Assembly: GCF_020181595.1 (NCBI RefSeq)
Contig: NZ_CP084028.1
Span: forward strand, 3,301,601-3,365,600
From: [Mycobacterium] vasticus
GTDB lineage: Bacteria; Actinomycetota; Actinomycetes; Mycobacteriales; Mycobacteriaceae
Direction of reading: 5' to 3'
DNA length: 64,000 nucleotides
Position numbers and translations under genes: made by a program. The notes beneath the pieces are model-generated. The model was not told where the DNA came from, made no database searches, and was given only the letters and a program-made list of their open reading frames with translations. The first letter of the stretch is position 1. Each line of letters starts with the position of its first letter. Shown here in pieces: positions 8,787-21,997 of this stretch.

Positions 8787-9697
8787 GTACCGCACGCGCC
8801 GACCGACACCTGCCCGGGAGTCTGGCCGCCGGTGCCGGAGTCATCGCCACGGTGCTGGCCTCGGCGCGCGCCGCGGCGACGACACGCGGGCTGATCAACG
8901 ACCCCTTCGCTGCGTCACTGGTGCACAAGGTGGGCCTGGAGGCGTGCATCCGGGTCGCCGACGGTGAACTGGACATCAGCCGGCTCGGCAAGGACGGCGG
9001 GTTTCCCCGGCTGGCGGAGTTCTCCGCGGCGCGCACCACGTTCTTCGACGCCTTCTTCACCGACGCGGCGCGCGGCGGGATCCGCCAGGCGGTGATTCTG
9101 GGCTCAGGCCTGGACACCCGCGCCTACCGGCTCTGGTGGCCGGCCGAGACCGTCGTCTACGAGGTGGACCACCCGCCGGTAGTCGATTTCAAGACCTTTA
9201 CCATGCGGGCCTGGGGTGCGACGCCGAGTGCCAATCGGCGCGCGGTCGGCATCGACCTGCGCGACGACTGGCCGACCGCGCTGCGGCGGGTGGGTTTCGA
9301 CGCGGCCGCCCCCACCGCCTGGGTGATCGAGGGCCTGCTGGTCTGGTACGTGCCCTCGGATGCGCAGAACCGGCTGCTGGACGGGGTGACCGCGCTCAGC
9401 GCCCCGGGCAGCCGGCTGGCCGCCGATCACGCGGTGCCGCCGAGCAGGCCGCAGGCGGTGCACCACGACTCACTGGTCGAACGCTGGCGACGTCGCGGGC
9501 TGAGCCTGACCGGTCCGGGGCCGTTCTATTCCGGCGAACACACCGACGTGGTGCGTCACCTGGCCGACAGCGGCTGGGTGACGGTCGACTCCGGAATCGG
9601 CGAACTGTTCACCGCGGCAAGGCTGTCCAAGTTGACCCCCAGCGAACTCGACGGTGCGCCCGCCGCCATCCGCTACGTGGCCGCCACCAGGAGCTGA
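8783..9697 (+). CDS. Putative S-adenosylmethionine-dependent methyltransferase (LCM/TIGR00027 type)
   Basis: 304 residues starting with TTG 8783, which overlaps the TGA of the upstream gene (TTGA). Family features include the N-terminal FAASLVHKVGL, FFDAFFTDAARGGIRQAVILGSGLDTRAYR (the SAM-binding GSGLDTR), YEVDHPPVVDFK, WVIEGLLVWYV and SRLAADHAV. Mycobacteria carry many such paralogues, related to leucine carboxyl methyltransferases, mostly of unknown substrate. The overlap predicts translational coupling to the TrkA-like gene, though a functional link is not obvious. It converges on the MBL-fold gene. Confidence 0.85.
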   Translation: MSTARADRHLPGSLAAGAGVIATVLASARAAATTRGLINDPFAASLVHKVGLEACIRVADGELDISRLGKDGGFPRLAEFSAARTTFFDAFFTDAARGGIRQAVILGSGLDTRAYRLWWPAETVVYEVDHPPVVDFKTFTMRAWGATPSANRRAVGIDLRDDWPTALRRVGFDAAAPTAWVIEGLLVWYVPSDAQNRLLDGVTALSAPGSRLAADHAVPPSRPQAVHHDSLVERWRRRGLSLTGPGPFYSGEHTDVVRHLADSGWVTVDSGIGELFTAARLSKLTPSELDGAPAAIRYVAATRS

Positions 9698-9713
9698 CTG
9701 GCTGGAGGTCGTG

Positions 9714-10466
9714 TCAATTGCGGGCCTTGGCGATCGCCTCCTCGGCCGCCTGCCGGATCGGGCCGCGCCACACGTCGCCGTGCCCCGGCGCGAGGACCTC
9801 GGTCTCCAGCAGCGCCAGCGCCGACAGACTGCGGATGGCGTCGTCCTGGCTGTGGGTGAACAGCGCCGGCAGCAGCTGCGGGCCGCTGCTGCCCAGCACC
9901 GCGTGACCGGTCACCAGGGCGTCGCCGCTGGCCAGCACGCCGTCGACCAGATACGAGCAGTGCCCTCGGGTGTGGCCCGGGGTGGGGATGGCGATCGGAT
10001 GGCCGGGTAGCCCGGCGGCGATGTCGGCGGTGAGCGGCTGCGCGGTCGGGATGCCCTCGCGGCTCAGACCGCCGCTGCGCACCACGTGCATGCTCCAGCG
10101 CGCCCAACTCGGCCGCCACAACTGCGGAGCCAACGTCAGCGGCGACACCTGTTCGAGGTATTCGCGTTTGGCGTGGCCGACTTCGTCTGCGTGGCAATAC
10201 ACCGGTGTGCCATAGGTTTTGGCGAGCCAGATCGCCGAACCGAAATGGTCGATGTGAGCGTGGGTGAGCAGTACCGCCCGCACATCGCCCGCCTGGTGCC
10301 CCAGGGCGCCCAGTGACGCCAGCACGTCGGCGCGATCGCCCGGATAGCCGGCGTCGATCAGCAGCACACCGGTGTCATCGGTCACCAGCAGCCAGTTGAC
10401 CGCTTCACCGCGGGCCAGGTGCACCCGCTCGGTGACGGGAACGAGCTCGACCAGCCTGTCACTCAT
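9714..10466 (-). CDS. Metallo-beta-lactamase-fold hydrolase (Rv0406c-like)
   Basis: 250 residues from ATG 10466 ([20 protein letters not shown]). The frame is open further upstream, but there it runs antisense across fgd1. The HxHxDH zinc motif THAHIDH, GHTRGH and the later APGHGD supply the binuclear metal site, and SGDALV the bridging Asp. The fold covers glyoxalase II-like and lactonase-like hydrolases, so the reaction cannot be assigned. It is divergent from fgd1 with 52 bp between start codons, as Rv0406c is from fgd1 in M. tuberculosis. No strong ribosome-binding site precedes the start. Confidence 0.8.
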   Translation of the reverse strand: MSDRLVELVPVTERVHLARGEAVNWLLVTDDTGVLLIDAGYPGDRADVLASLGALGHQAGDVRAVLLTHAHIDHFGSAIWLAKTYGTPVYCHADEVGHAKREYLEQVSPLTLAPQLWRPSWARWSMHVVRSGGLSREGIPTAQPLTADIAAGLPGHPIAIPTPGHTRGHCSYLVDGVLASGDALVTGHAVLGSSGPQLLPALFTHSQDDAIRSLSALALLETEVLAPGHGDVWRGPIRQAAEEAIAKARN

Positions 10467-10518
10467 GCTCGTGAGTCTAGGAGTGAGAGCCCGGTCGAGA
10501 CCGTGTAGAAATGGTGGA

Positions 10519-11529
10519 ATGGCGGAACTGAAACTGGGATATAAGGCGTCGGCGGAGCAGTTCGCGCCACGGGAACTGGTCGAACTCGGGGTCGCCGCCG
10601 AGGCGCACGGCATGGACAGTGCCACCGTCAGTGACCACTTCCAGCCGTGGCGCCATGAAGGTGGGCACGCCCCATTCTCGCTGGCCTGGATGACCGCGGT
10701 CGGGGAGCGCACCAAGAAGCTCCAGCTGGGCACCTCGGTGCTGACCCCGACGTTCCGGTACAACCCGGCCGTCGTCGCGCAGGCCTTCGCCACCATGAGC
10801 TGCCTGTACCCGCATCGCATCTTCCTGGGCGTGGGCTCCGGTGAGGCCTTGAACGAGATCGCCACCGGGTTCACCGGCGAGTGGCCGGAGTTCAAGGAGC
10901 GCTTCGCCCGGTTGCGCGAGTCGGTGCGGCTGATGCGGGCCCTGTGGGGCGGCGAGCGCGTCGACTTCGACGGCGACTACTACACCCTCAGGGGCGCCTC
11001 GATCTACGACGTGCCCGAAGACGGTGTGCCCGTCTACGTCGCGGCCGGCGGTCCGGCGGTGGCCAAGTACGCCGGTCGCGTCGGTGACGGCTTCATCTGC
11101 ACCTCCGGCAAGGGCGAGGAGCTCTACACCGAGAAGCTGATGCCGGCCGTGCGTGAGGGCGCGGCGCTGGCCGAGCGCAACGTCGACGACGTCGACAAGA
11201 TGATCGAGATCAAGATCTCCTACGACCCGGATCCGGACCTGGCGCTGAACAACACCCGGTTCTGGGCACCGCTGTCACTGAGCGCCGAGCAGAAGCACTC
11301 CATCGACGACCCGATCGAGATGGAGAAGGCTGCCGACGCATTGCCGATCGAGCAGATCGCCAAGCGCTGGATCGTCGCCTCGGACCCGGACGAGGCCGTG
11401 GAGAAGGTCGGCCAGTACGTGGGGTGGGGTCTGAACCACCTGGTGTTTCACGCCCCCGGCCACGACCAGCGGCGTTTCCTGGAGCTGTTCAAGACCGATC
11501 TGGAGCCGAGGCTGCGCAAGCTGGGCTGA
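10519..11529 (+). CDS. fgd1: F420-dependent glucose-6-phosphate dehydrogenase
   Basis: 336 residues, the same length as M. tuberculosis Fgd1 and nearly identical over long stretches. Examples are [61 protein letters not shown] and [12 protein letters not shown]. It oxidises glucose 6-phosphate to 6-phosphogluconolactone while reducing coenzyme F420, so it is the main supplier of F420H2 and the activator route for nitroimidazole prodrugs. The luciferase-like TIM barrel is complete. The ATG at 10519 was chosen by homology, although the frame is open upstream. In M. tuberculosis pta and ackA follow. Here the next gene, pknG, ends 10 bp downstream on the other strand. Confidence 0.97.
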   Translation: MAELKLGYKASAEQFAPRELVELGVAAEAHGMDSATVSDHFQPWRHEGGHAPFSLAWMTAVGERTKKLQLGTSVLTPTFRYNPAVVAQAFATMSCLYPHRIFLGVGSGEALNEIATGFTGEWPEFKERFARLRESVRLMRALWGGERVDFDGDYYTLRGASIYDVPEDGVPVYVAAGGPAVAKYAGRVGDGFICTSGKGEELYTEKLMPAVREGAALAERNVDDVDKMIEIKISYDPDPDLALNNTRFWAPLSLSAEQKHSIDDPIEMEKAADALPIEQIAKRWIVASDPDEAVEKVGQYVGWGLNHLVFHAPGHDQRRFLELFKTDLEPRLRKLG

Positions 11530-11539
11530 TCAGCGGCGA

Positions 11540-14732
<3,193 letters not shown>

Positions 14733-14733
<1 letters not shown>

Positions 14734-16052
14734 CACCTGTACTCGTTCAGTCGAGGCCACAGCCCGAGTGCGACGGCGATCGCGGCCCCCAGGCTGAGCA
14801 CCGCGCCGCCGACCGGGGCCACTGACAGTACCCGCCGGGCGTTGAACACGTCACTGCGAAGCTGGTTGCGGCTGTGCTGCATGGCTTTGTCCAACGCGGC
14901 GTCGAGCTGGTCGAATGCGGGTGTGGAGTCGTCCCCGCTGCCGCCGAGGGCCACCTGGGTGGCAGCCCGGTAGTTGCCGACGTCGATGTAGGCGTTCATC
15001 CTGTCGTTGGCCTGGCGCCAGTGCGCCAGCAATTCCCCGGCGCCTGCCAGGTCGGCCTTGTCGACGGCGTCGCCGCGCTGCAGGTAGCTCTCCAACTGCT
15101 GCTGCATGGCGTCGATGCGCTGGTAGAAGGTCTCTTTGCGGGTCTCCTCGTCGCCGCGGCGGATCAGCGACAGGGTCTCGTCGGCACGGGCCTGCTGAGC
15201 GGTTATCGCCAGATTGGTGATCGCCTTGAGGGATTCGGCGCCGGTGTTCTTGGCATTGCGGCTGCCGCTGGTGGAGATCACCAGCACAGTGCCCACCCAG
15301 ATCACCAACAGCGCGATGGCCAGCCCGCCTGCGACCAGGCCGGGGTTGATCCGGCGTCTGGTGTGCCGGGCCAGCCATCGGTGCGCGAACGCGCCGAAGA
15401 GCACGGTGGCCCCCACCACGAGGATCACCGGCGCCGGCACGCGGGTCGACGCCGTGGTCTGGGCGTCCACCGCCGCCGAGGTGGCCTGATAGAGCCGCTG
15501 GGCGTCCGGCAGGATCGTGTGCTGCATCAGTTCGGAGGCTTCCGACAGGTACGACGACCCGACCGGGTCGCCGGATCGGTTGTTGGTTCGGGCGGTCTCG
15601 ATCAGGCCGGAGTAGACGGCCAGCCCGGTGTTGATCCTCCCCAACAACTGCAGCAGCGGCTCGTCGTTCAGGCCGCCCGACGCCCGGGTCACCGCCACCG
15701 CGGCGTCGGTGATGGCCTTCTCGTAGCGTTCCCGTACCGCTCGCGGTTCACCCTGGGCGATGAACGCGGTGGCCGCTGCGGCGTCGGCGACCGACAGCGT
15801 GGTGTAGAGCCGACCGGCGGCATAGGCCAGCGGTTCGGTGTGGTCGAGCACCGTGGTCAGGGTGTTCTGCCGGTTGTTGATCGTGGTGGCCGTGGCGAAC
15901 GCGCTGATGCCGCCCAGGGCGGCCAGGATCAGGCCGATGGCCAGGATGCGGCCGGGGGTGGTGGTGAAGAACCACCATCGGGGTCGGGCCGCTTCGGCCG
16001 GCGACCGCACCCCCGCCGGCTCGGTTGACGGATGCGCCAACTCAACGGTCAC
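14733..16052 (-). CDS. Membrane protein of the PknG operon (GlnX, Rv0412c-like)
   Basis: 439 residues from GTG 16052 (TVELAHPSTEPAG), exactly the length of Rv0412c. Four hydrophobic segments are visible: after GRILAIGLILAALGG (~40-60), near VPAPVILVVGATVLFG (~200), IALLVIWVGTVLV (~235) and GGAVLSLGAAIAVALGLW at the C-terminus. Two extracytoplasmic helical regions lie between them. In mycobacteria this protein (GlnX) is thought to relay amino-acid binding by GlnH to PknG, and the overlapping order here agrees. The frame is open far upstream, but that part runs antisense over mutT3 and thiE. Confidence 0.88.
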
Positions 16053-16211
16053 GTCTGTCCAGACTCCATCCCTACGGGTGTTCGAGACACATAGTAAAGG
16101 AATTCTAAGAGCGTCGACGGAATCCGCGCTCTGCGCCGCGACGGTTGTTTCCGATTTGGTGGTGCGATCTCGCCTCAACCGAGACATTGCGGTCCCGATA
16201 CGCTGCCAAGC

Positions 16212-16685
16212 GTGCGTGGAGACGGCGACGGCTGGGCGATCTCCGACACCGGTGCGCGGTTCTGGGGCCGGCACGGTGCGGCAGGTCTGCTGCTGCGGGC
16301 CCCCCGGCCCGACGGCTCCCGCACCGTGTTGCTGCAGCACCGCGCGTGGTGGAGCCACCAAGGCGGTACCTGGGCGCTGCCCGGCGGTGCCCGCGACAGT
16401 CACGAGACCCCCGAGCAGGCTGCCATCCGCGAGGCCCAGGAGGAGGCCGGCCTGCCCGCCGACCGGATCGTGGTCCGCGCTGCCGTCGTCACCGCCACCG
16501 CCAGCGGTACCAGCTGGACCTACACCACCGTGGTCGCCGACGCCGACGAGCTGCTGCCGGTGGTGCCCAACGGGGAGAGCACCGAGCTGCGCTGGGTGGA
16601 TGAACACCAGGTTGCCGAGCTGCCGCTGCATCCCGGCTTCGCCGCCAGCTGGGAGTCGCTGCGCGGGTTCACTCAGCTCGGCTGA
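16212..16685 (+). CDS. mutT3: NUDIX hydrolase MutT3
   Basis: 157 residues from GTG 16212. A complete Nudix box begins at GGARDSHE and ends at REAQEEAGL (GX5EX7REUXEEXGU pattern), with LPGG just before it. The family hydrolyses nucleoside diphosphates linked to X, and MutT-type members sanitise oxidised nucleotides. The symbol follows from position between Rv0412c and thiE, as in M. tuberculosis. Its 3' end overlaps the thiE 3' end by 13 bp on the other strand. The substrate cannot be confirmed from sequence. Confidence 0.9.
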   Translation: MRGDGDGWAISDTGARFWGRHGAAGLLLRAPRPDGSRTVLLQHRAWWSHQGGTWALPGGARDSHETPEQAAIREAQEEAGLPADRIVVRAAVVTATASGTSWTYTTVVADADELLPVVPNGESTELRWVDEHQVAELPLHPGFAASWESLRGFTQLG

Positions 16686-17359
16686 GGTGCGCCCAACCCC
16701 GAACGCAGCGCCGCCGCGGCCGCCCGCGGGTCCTCGGCCGCGGTGATCGCCCGCACCACCACCACCCGGCGGGCCCCGGCGGCCAGCACGTCCGGCAGCC
16801 GCGGCCCGTCGATCCCGCCGATGGCGAACCACGGCTTGGCCGCATCCGCTTGGGCGGTGAAGCGCACCAGGTCCAGACCCGGCGCCGGCCGGCCCGGCTT
16901 GGTGGGGGTGGGCCAGCACGGTCCGGTGCAGAAGTAGTCGACCGGCTCGGCCAGGGCCGCGCTGACCTGCCCGCGGTCGTGGGTGGACCGGCCGATCAGC
17001 ATGTCGGGCCCGATGACCTCCCGCGCGATCGGCAGCGGCAGATCGTCCTGGCCCAGGTGCAACAGGTCGGCACCGGCGGCGCGGGCGATGTCGGCGCGGT
17101 CATTGACGGCCAGCAGCGCCCCGTGCCGGCGGGCGGCCTCGGCGAGAACCTCCAGCGCCGCAAGCTCGCCGCGGGCCTCCAGCGGGCCGAAGCGCTGCTC
17201 ACCGGGTGAGCCCTTGTCGCGCAGCTGGATGATGTCCACCCCGCCGGCCAGGGCGGCGTCGGCGAACTCGGCCAGGTCGCCGCGTTCCCGGCGGGCATCG
17301 GTGCACAGATACAGCCGGGATTCGGCGAGCCGGGCGAGACGGTCTGAGCGTTTGTGCAC
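16673..17359 (-). CDS. thiE: Thiamine-phosphate synthase
   Basis: 228 residues from GTG 17359. TIM-barrel thiamine-phosphate synthase motifs are present: the substrate loop [63 protein letters not shown] and FAIGGI. It joins HMP-PP with the thiazole phosphate made by the neighbouring ThiO/ThiS/ThiG route. It is divergent from thiO with only 61 bp between start codons. That gap is too short for a TPP riboswitch and none is seen. It overlaps mutT3 tail-to-tail. Confidence 0.95.
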   Translation of the reverse strand: MHKRSDRLARLAESRLYLCTDARRERGDLAEFADAALAGGVDIIQLRDKGSPGEQRFGPLEARGELAALEVLAEAARRHGALLAVNDRADIARAAGADLLHLGQDDLPLPIAREVIGPDMLIGRSTHDRGQVSAALAEPVDYFCTGPCWPTPTKPGRPAPGLDLVRFTAQADAAKPWFAIGGIDGPRLPDVLAAGARRVVVVRAITAAEDPRAAAAALRSGLGAPQPS

Positions 17360-17420
17360 ACCGCGACGCTAGCGGCTAGCTTGGTGAGTTGACAGGCGAG
17401 CAGGTGGAAGGGAGCCGCAG

Positions 17421-18433
17421 ATGCCCGGACCCTCGCTTGGTTCGCTGGCCGTGATCGGCGGCGGTGTCATCGGGCTGGCGGTGGCGCGGCAGGCCGCTGC
17501 GGTGGGGTGGACGGTGCGGGTGCACCGCACCACCGAACACGGCGCCTCCTGGGTGGCCGGCGGCATGCTCGCCCCGCACAGTGAGGCCTGGCCCGGCGAG
17601 GACCAGCAGTTGCGGCTGGGGCTGCGCTCGCTGGAACTGTGGCACGACTTCCTCGACCAGCTGCCGGCCCGCGTCGTCACCGCACGTGAGTCGCTGGTGG
17701 TGGCCGCCGATCGGGCTGACGTGGCGGACCTGCGCACGGTTGCCGACTGGCTGTCCGGGCAGGGCCACCCGGTGATCTGGGAGTCGGCCGCCCGCGATGT
17801 CGAACCCCTGCTGGCCGCCGGAATCCGGCACGGCTTCCGGGCCCCCACCGAACTGGCCGTCGACAACCGCGCCGTCGTCACCGCGCTGGCCGACGCCTGC
17901 GAGGAACTCGGCGTGTCCTGGGCCCTCCCGGTGGGGGAGCTGGCCGAGGTGCGCGACTACGACGCGGTGGTGATCGCCAACGGCATCGATGCCCCGGCGT
18001 TGTGGCCCGGTCTGCCGATCCGCCCGGTCAAGGGCGAGGTGCTGCGGCTGCGCTGGCGCAAGGGCTGTCTGCCTGCGCCGCAACGGGTCATCCGGGCCCG
18101 GGTGCACGGTCGTCAGGTCTACCTGGTGCCGCGCCCGGACGGCGTGGTGGTGGGAGCCACCCAGTACGAGCACGGTCGTGACACCGCTCCGGCGGTCTCG
18201 GGGGTGCGTGACCTGCTTGACGACGCCTGCACCCTGGTGCCGGCACTGGGTGAGTACGAGCTGGCCGAATGCGCGGCAGGCCTGCGTCCGATGACACCGG
18301 ATAACCTTCCGCTGGTGCATCGGCTCGATGAGCGGACGGTGGTGGCCGCCGGGCACGGGCGCAACGGTTTCCTGCTGGCACCGTGGACCGCTGAATATGT
18401 TGTGTCCGAACTACTTCCGGTTGGAGTGCAGCA

Positions 18434-18437
<4 letters not shown>
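17421..18437 (+). CDS. thiO: Glycine oxidase ThiO
   Basis: 338 residues. ATG 17421 follows GGAAGGGAG. It is an FAD-dependent amino-acid oxidase of the DAO fold: the dinucleotide motif VIGGGVIGLAVARQA at the N-terminus, ASWVAGGMLAPHSEA, RPVKGEVLRLR in the middle, and the C-terminal GLRPMTPDNLP and GHGRNGFLLAP. It oxidises glycine to dehydroglycine for thiazole synthesis. It overlaps thiS by four bases (ATGA), forming a tight thiO-thiS-thiG operon. Confidence 0.95.
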
Positions 18438-19385
<948 letters not shown>

Positions 19386-19387
19386 CC

Positions 19388-19449
19388 GCGAGCGTGCATG
19401 TTTGCCCGCGACACGCCGCGCGAAACCGTACAACTCCGCACGCTCGGCG
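19388..19449 (+). repeat. Palindromic 3'-end repeat element, copy A (after thiG)
   Basis: Outer arms GCGAGCGTGC (19388-19397) and GCACGCTCGGC (19438-19448) are inverted repeats enclosing the core GCGACACGCCG and an AAACCGTACA segment. The same layout occurs at 30788-30850, 51139-51201 and 56055-56119. This copy starts 3 bp after the thiG stop and reads in the thiG direction. It could fold into a long RNA hairpin, and a terminator or 3'-end processing role is inferred. Confidence 0.75.
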
Positions 19450-19475
19450 GATAGGGGAGAGGCGGATAGGGGAGC
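19446..19475 (+). repeat. 15-bp tandem duplication containing a ribosome-binding site
   Basis: GGCGGATAGGGGAGA is followed directly by GGCGGATAGGGGAGC, ending just before the ATG at 19477. Each copy supplies an AGGGGAG Shine-Dalgarno-like sequence, so the hydrolase gene has two in tandem. The first copy shares bases with the right arm of the palindromic element. Confidence 0.7.
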
Positions 19476-19476
19476 C

Positions 19477-20238
19477 ATGAACCGCTATGTCGCGCTCGGC
19501 AGTTCGATGGCTGCGGGCCCCGGAATCCGTCCGGTGGTCGTCGGTTCGCCACTGGCGGCGGGCCGCTCGTCACGCAATTACGCGCACCTGGTGGCCAACG
19601 CACGCAACCTGAACCTGGTCGATGTCACGTACTCCGGTGCCACGACAGCCCACCTGCTGACCGATCGCCAGTTCGGAGCGCCGCCGCAGCTCGAGGCACT
19701 CGACGGCTCGGAATCCCTGGTGACGATCACCATCGGCGGCAACGACGTCGGATATGTGCCATTGCTCAGCGCGGCGTCACTGTTCGGCCCGCTGGCGCCG
19801 CACCTGCCGGTCACCGGGCCGTTGTTGGACGCCGCCGAGCGGCAGCGGGCGCTGGACGGCATCGAGGCAGCCCTGGGTGCGGTCGCTTGCGCGGTGCGCG
19901 AGCGGGCACCGCAGGCCCGGGTGCTGTTCGTGGACTACCTGACCCTGATGCCGCCGGCCGGGACCCGAGCCGGACGGCTGCCGGGCCACATCGCCGATCT
20001 GGCCCGCCACGTCGCGACGGAGTTGGAGCGCCACACGGCTGCGGCAGCGGCTGCCACCGGCTGTGAGATCGTGCGCGCCGGACAGGCCAGCCGGGACCAT
20101 CACCCCTGGTCGGCGCTGCCGTGGACGATCGGCGGCGCCCTGTTGCTGCCGTGGCGGCCCTGGCCGTGGCACCCGAACGCCGCGGGGATGGCCGCGGTGG
20201 CCGACCTGATCGTGGCCCAACTCGGCGACCAGGGCTAG
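19477..20238 (+). CDS. SGNH/GDSL-family hydrolase
   Basis: 253 residues from ATG 19477. SGNH blocks: GSSMAAGPG near the N-terminus (nucleophile Ser, here GSS rather than the common GDS), oxyanion residues, ITIGGNDVGY (Gly/Asn block III), and WPWHPNAAGMAAVA (catalytic Asp/His block V, with HPN). Such enzymes are lipases or esterases. No signal peptide is evident, which suggests a cytosolic enzyme. It takes the place after thiG occupied in M. tuberculosis by lpqL. An IS element begins 2 bp after its stop. Confidence 0.8.
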   Translation: MNRYVALGSSMAAGPGIRPVVVGSPLAAGRSSRNYAHLVANARNLNLVDVTYSGATTAHLLTDRQFGAPPQLEALDGSESLVTITIGGNDVGYVPLLSAASLFGPLAPHLPVTGPLLDAAERQRALDGIEAALGAVACAVRERAPQARVLFVDYLTLMPPAGTRAGRLPGHIADLARHVATELERHTAAAAAATGCEIVRAGQASRDHHPWSALPWTIGGALLLPWRPWPWHPNAAGMAAVADLIVAQLGDQG

Positions 20239-20240
20239 GT

Positions 20241-20260
20241 GCAATACCGTTTAGTTAAGA
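20241..20260 (+). repeat. Left terminal inverted repeat of the IS
   Basis: Matches the reverse complement of 21681-21700 at 19 of 20 positions. It also contains the TAA at 20251-20253 that would end the restored transposase frame. Confidence 0.85.
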
Positions 20261-20431
20261 GCGTGGATTCTGATGCTGGGTGGGTGCTCGGGTTGGGGCC
20301 AGTGTTGGTGCGCAGTCCTTTTGACATGCCATTTGGGCATCTTGCGTTTGATCACGCGGGGCGCAGATCGTGGGCGGCGTCCCGGGTTGAGGCGGCCGAG
20401 GAGTCGGTGCAGGAATGCCCGCCAGTGGTGG

Positions 20432-21655
20432 TCAGCCGAGCCCTGCCGGAGAGGGGGAAAAAGCCCCCTGCTGGGCGACGGACTGGCGTGCGATCCGCAG
20501 CGCCGCAGTGAAACTCACCTGGTCAGGATCGCGTCCGGCGTGTGCGGCGGCATCGGTCATCAGAGATCGAATTGCATAGTGGCAGCACAGATATCCCCAG
20601 ATCTCCTGAAGCACCAGATCGGGCGACTTCGAGCGCAGCACCACCTTGGGCCCGCGCTGATGGGTCTTCAGCTCGTCGAAGACACTCTCGATCTCCCAGC
20701 GCTGGGCATAGGCAGCGGCCAGTTCCGCCGCGGGTGCTTCCACGGGATCGAGCAAGGTCGTCATGAGGCGATAGATGGTGGGGTTGTCGCGGCCGTCGTC
20801 GAGGGTGTAATCGATGATCCGGGCCAGCATCGGCTCGCTGTGCCGATCCTTGGCCGAGCGCAGATGCGCCAACCACGAGCCGTCCGGCAGATCCTCCACA
20901 TGCGTCGGCATCGGCCCGTTAGCGCCCGTGCGCACCCGCCACAACAGATCAGCACCGGTATCAGAAACCCTGCGCCACAACGAGTACGCGAAGAATCCAC
21001 GATCCGCCAGCACCAGCATCTCCGAACTCAGAGCACCGAGCAGACCGTCGACCATCGTCTGCTCACCGTCTCGATACGCACCGATCGAGGCGGCGAAGAT
21101 CGCATGAGTGCCACACTCGGCGATGGCCAGTAACCGTGCCTGCGGGAACGCTGACTTCTCACCCTTGTTCACCCCCGGCCGACCGAAAAACGCGTCGTTG
21201 ACCGGCGTATCGGCAACATCGAGGCAGGTCCCATCGATGGCGACCAACCGCCGCCCCGCCACCCACGTTCCCGGAGTATCCCGCTCACCCAACGGCCGAG
21301 CCACCCGCGCGAACAACTCCGCCAGCGGAGCAGCCCCCAACCGCTCCCGAGCCTGAAAGATCGCCGACTTCCCCGGCAGGCTGTACTGCTCACGCCACCC
21401 CGAAGCCCACGCTAGACCATCGGTGAGCTGCGACAACACATCCTCATACGAGCCGTCGGAATACAGGCCCATCCCAATCGCGAAATACGCCATCACCCGC
21501 GCCGGCAACGCACGATGACGCACCTGGGTCCGACCCGAGACGGCGATCACCTCATCGACCAACGCCGGCGGAAACACCCGCGTCAACACCCCCACCGACA
21601 CCAAATCCGACAACCGACGATCCGACTCCGGCTTACGCCAACCCGCACGAGGCAT
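20432..21655 (-). CDS. IS4-family transposase with a 3' frameshift
   Basis: 407 residues as read. Catalytic residues of the RNase H-like DDE domain: D141 (VAIDGTCLD), D218 (VLADRGFF) and E323 in a Y-x2-R-x3-E-x6-K signature (Y316, R319, E323, K330), which is diagnostic of IS4. The frame ends in QQGAFSPSPAGLG. From about 20436 down to the TAA at 20251-20253, a different minus frame reads ADHHWRAFLHRLLGRLNPG and then RVIKRKMPKWHVKR, the normal C-terminus of such transposases. A frameshift therefore lies near 20440-20470, among runs of G, T and C. The copy is probably defective unless the shift is programmed or a sequencing error. Confidence 0.88.
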   Translation of the reverse strand: MPRAGWRKPESDRRLSDLVSVGVLTRVFPPALVDEVIAVSGRTQVRHRALPARVMAYFAIGMGLYSDGSYEDVLSQLTDGLAWASGWREQYSLPGKSAIFQARERLGAAPLAELFARVARPLGERDTPGTWVAGRRLVAIDGTCLDVADTPVNDAFFGRPGVNKGEKSAFPQARLLAIAECGTHAIFAASIGAYRDGEQTMVDGLLGALSSEMLVLADRGFFAYSLWRRVSDTGADLLWRVRTGANGPMPTHVEDLPDGSWLAHLRSAKDRHSEPMLARIIDYTLDDGRDNPTIYRLMTTLLDPVEAPAAELAAAYAQRWEIESVFDELKTHQRGPKVVLRSKSPDLVLQEIWGYLCCHYAIRSLMTDAAAHAGRDPDQVSFTAALRIARQSVAQQGAFSPSPAGLG

Positions 21656-21680
21656 AACCTACAAACTACACCCAAGTAGT

Positions 21681-21700
21681 CTTAACTGAACGGTATTGCG
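21681..21700 (-). repeat. Right terminal inverted repeat of the IS
   Basis: TCTTAACTGAACGGTATTGC, the complement of the left repeat apart from one base. It marks the boundary with the 13E12 fragment. Confidence 0.85.
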
Positions 21701-21961
21701 GTTAGGGCCCGTCGTCGTCCTCGTCGTCGGAATCGTTTTGCCGTCGTGCCGTTTGCGGGTTTTCCAGCCATTGTTGGTGATGAGTTGGTGATGTGGTCCG
21801 CAGCGCAGGCTCAGGCCGCCGATGTCGGTGACGCCGGTGGCCGCGTAGTCCACGTCATGATGCACCTCGCAGAGATAGGCCGGGACGGTGCAGCCCGGAT
21901 GCGAACACCCGCGCTCTTTCGCATGCCGACACGCGCAGACATCAAAACCACAGTGACACAA
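21701..21961 (-). pseudogene. 13E12-type HNH endonuclease fragment, interrupted by the IS
   Basis: The minus strand reads [19 protein letters not shown], then [16 protein letters not shown] and [12 protein letters not shown]. This is the C-terminal HNH/zinc-finger segment of the mycobacterial 13E12 (DUF222-HNH) family. The N-terminal DUF222 region is missing. The normal C-terminal tail is replaced after about residue 87 by IS sequence. The upstream codons ([11 protein letters not shown]) do not look like the family, suggesting decay. The matching 3' half is not found on the other side of the IS. Confidence 0.7.
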
Positions 21962-21997
21962 GTGAATACAGTGACAATTGGGGTAGAAATGGACTAC

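Larger units (their letters stand above)
20241..21700 (-). mobile_element. IS4-family insertion sequence, about 1.46 kb
   Basis: Bounded by 20-bp imperfect inverted repeats: GCAATACCGTTTAGTTAAGA at 20241-20260 and the complement of GCAATACCGTTCAGTTAAGA at 21681-21700 (one mismatch). It encodes one DDE transposase on the minus strand. The flanks (left GGGCTAGGT, right GGTTAGGGC) do not form a target-site duplication of the length expected for this family. The right flank is a 13E12/HNH gene fragment, and the left flank is the end of the SGNH gene. Confidence 0.85.

Noticed and set aside
17360..17420. TPP riboswitch between thiE and thiO
   Set aside because: The gap is only 61 bp and shows no CTGAGA/ACCTGA THI-box elements. 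It is too short for the aptamer.
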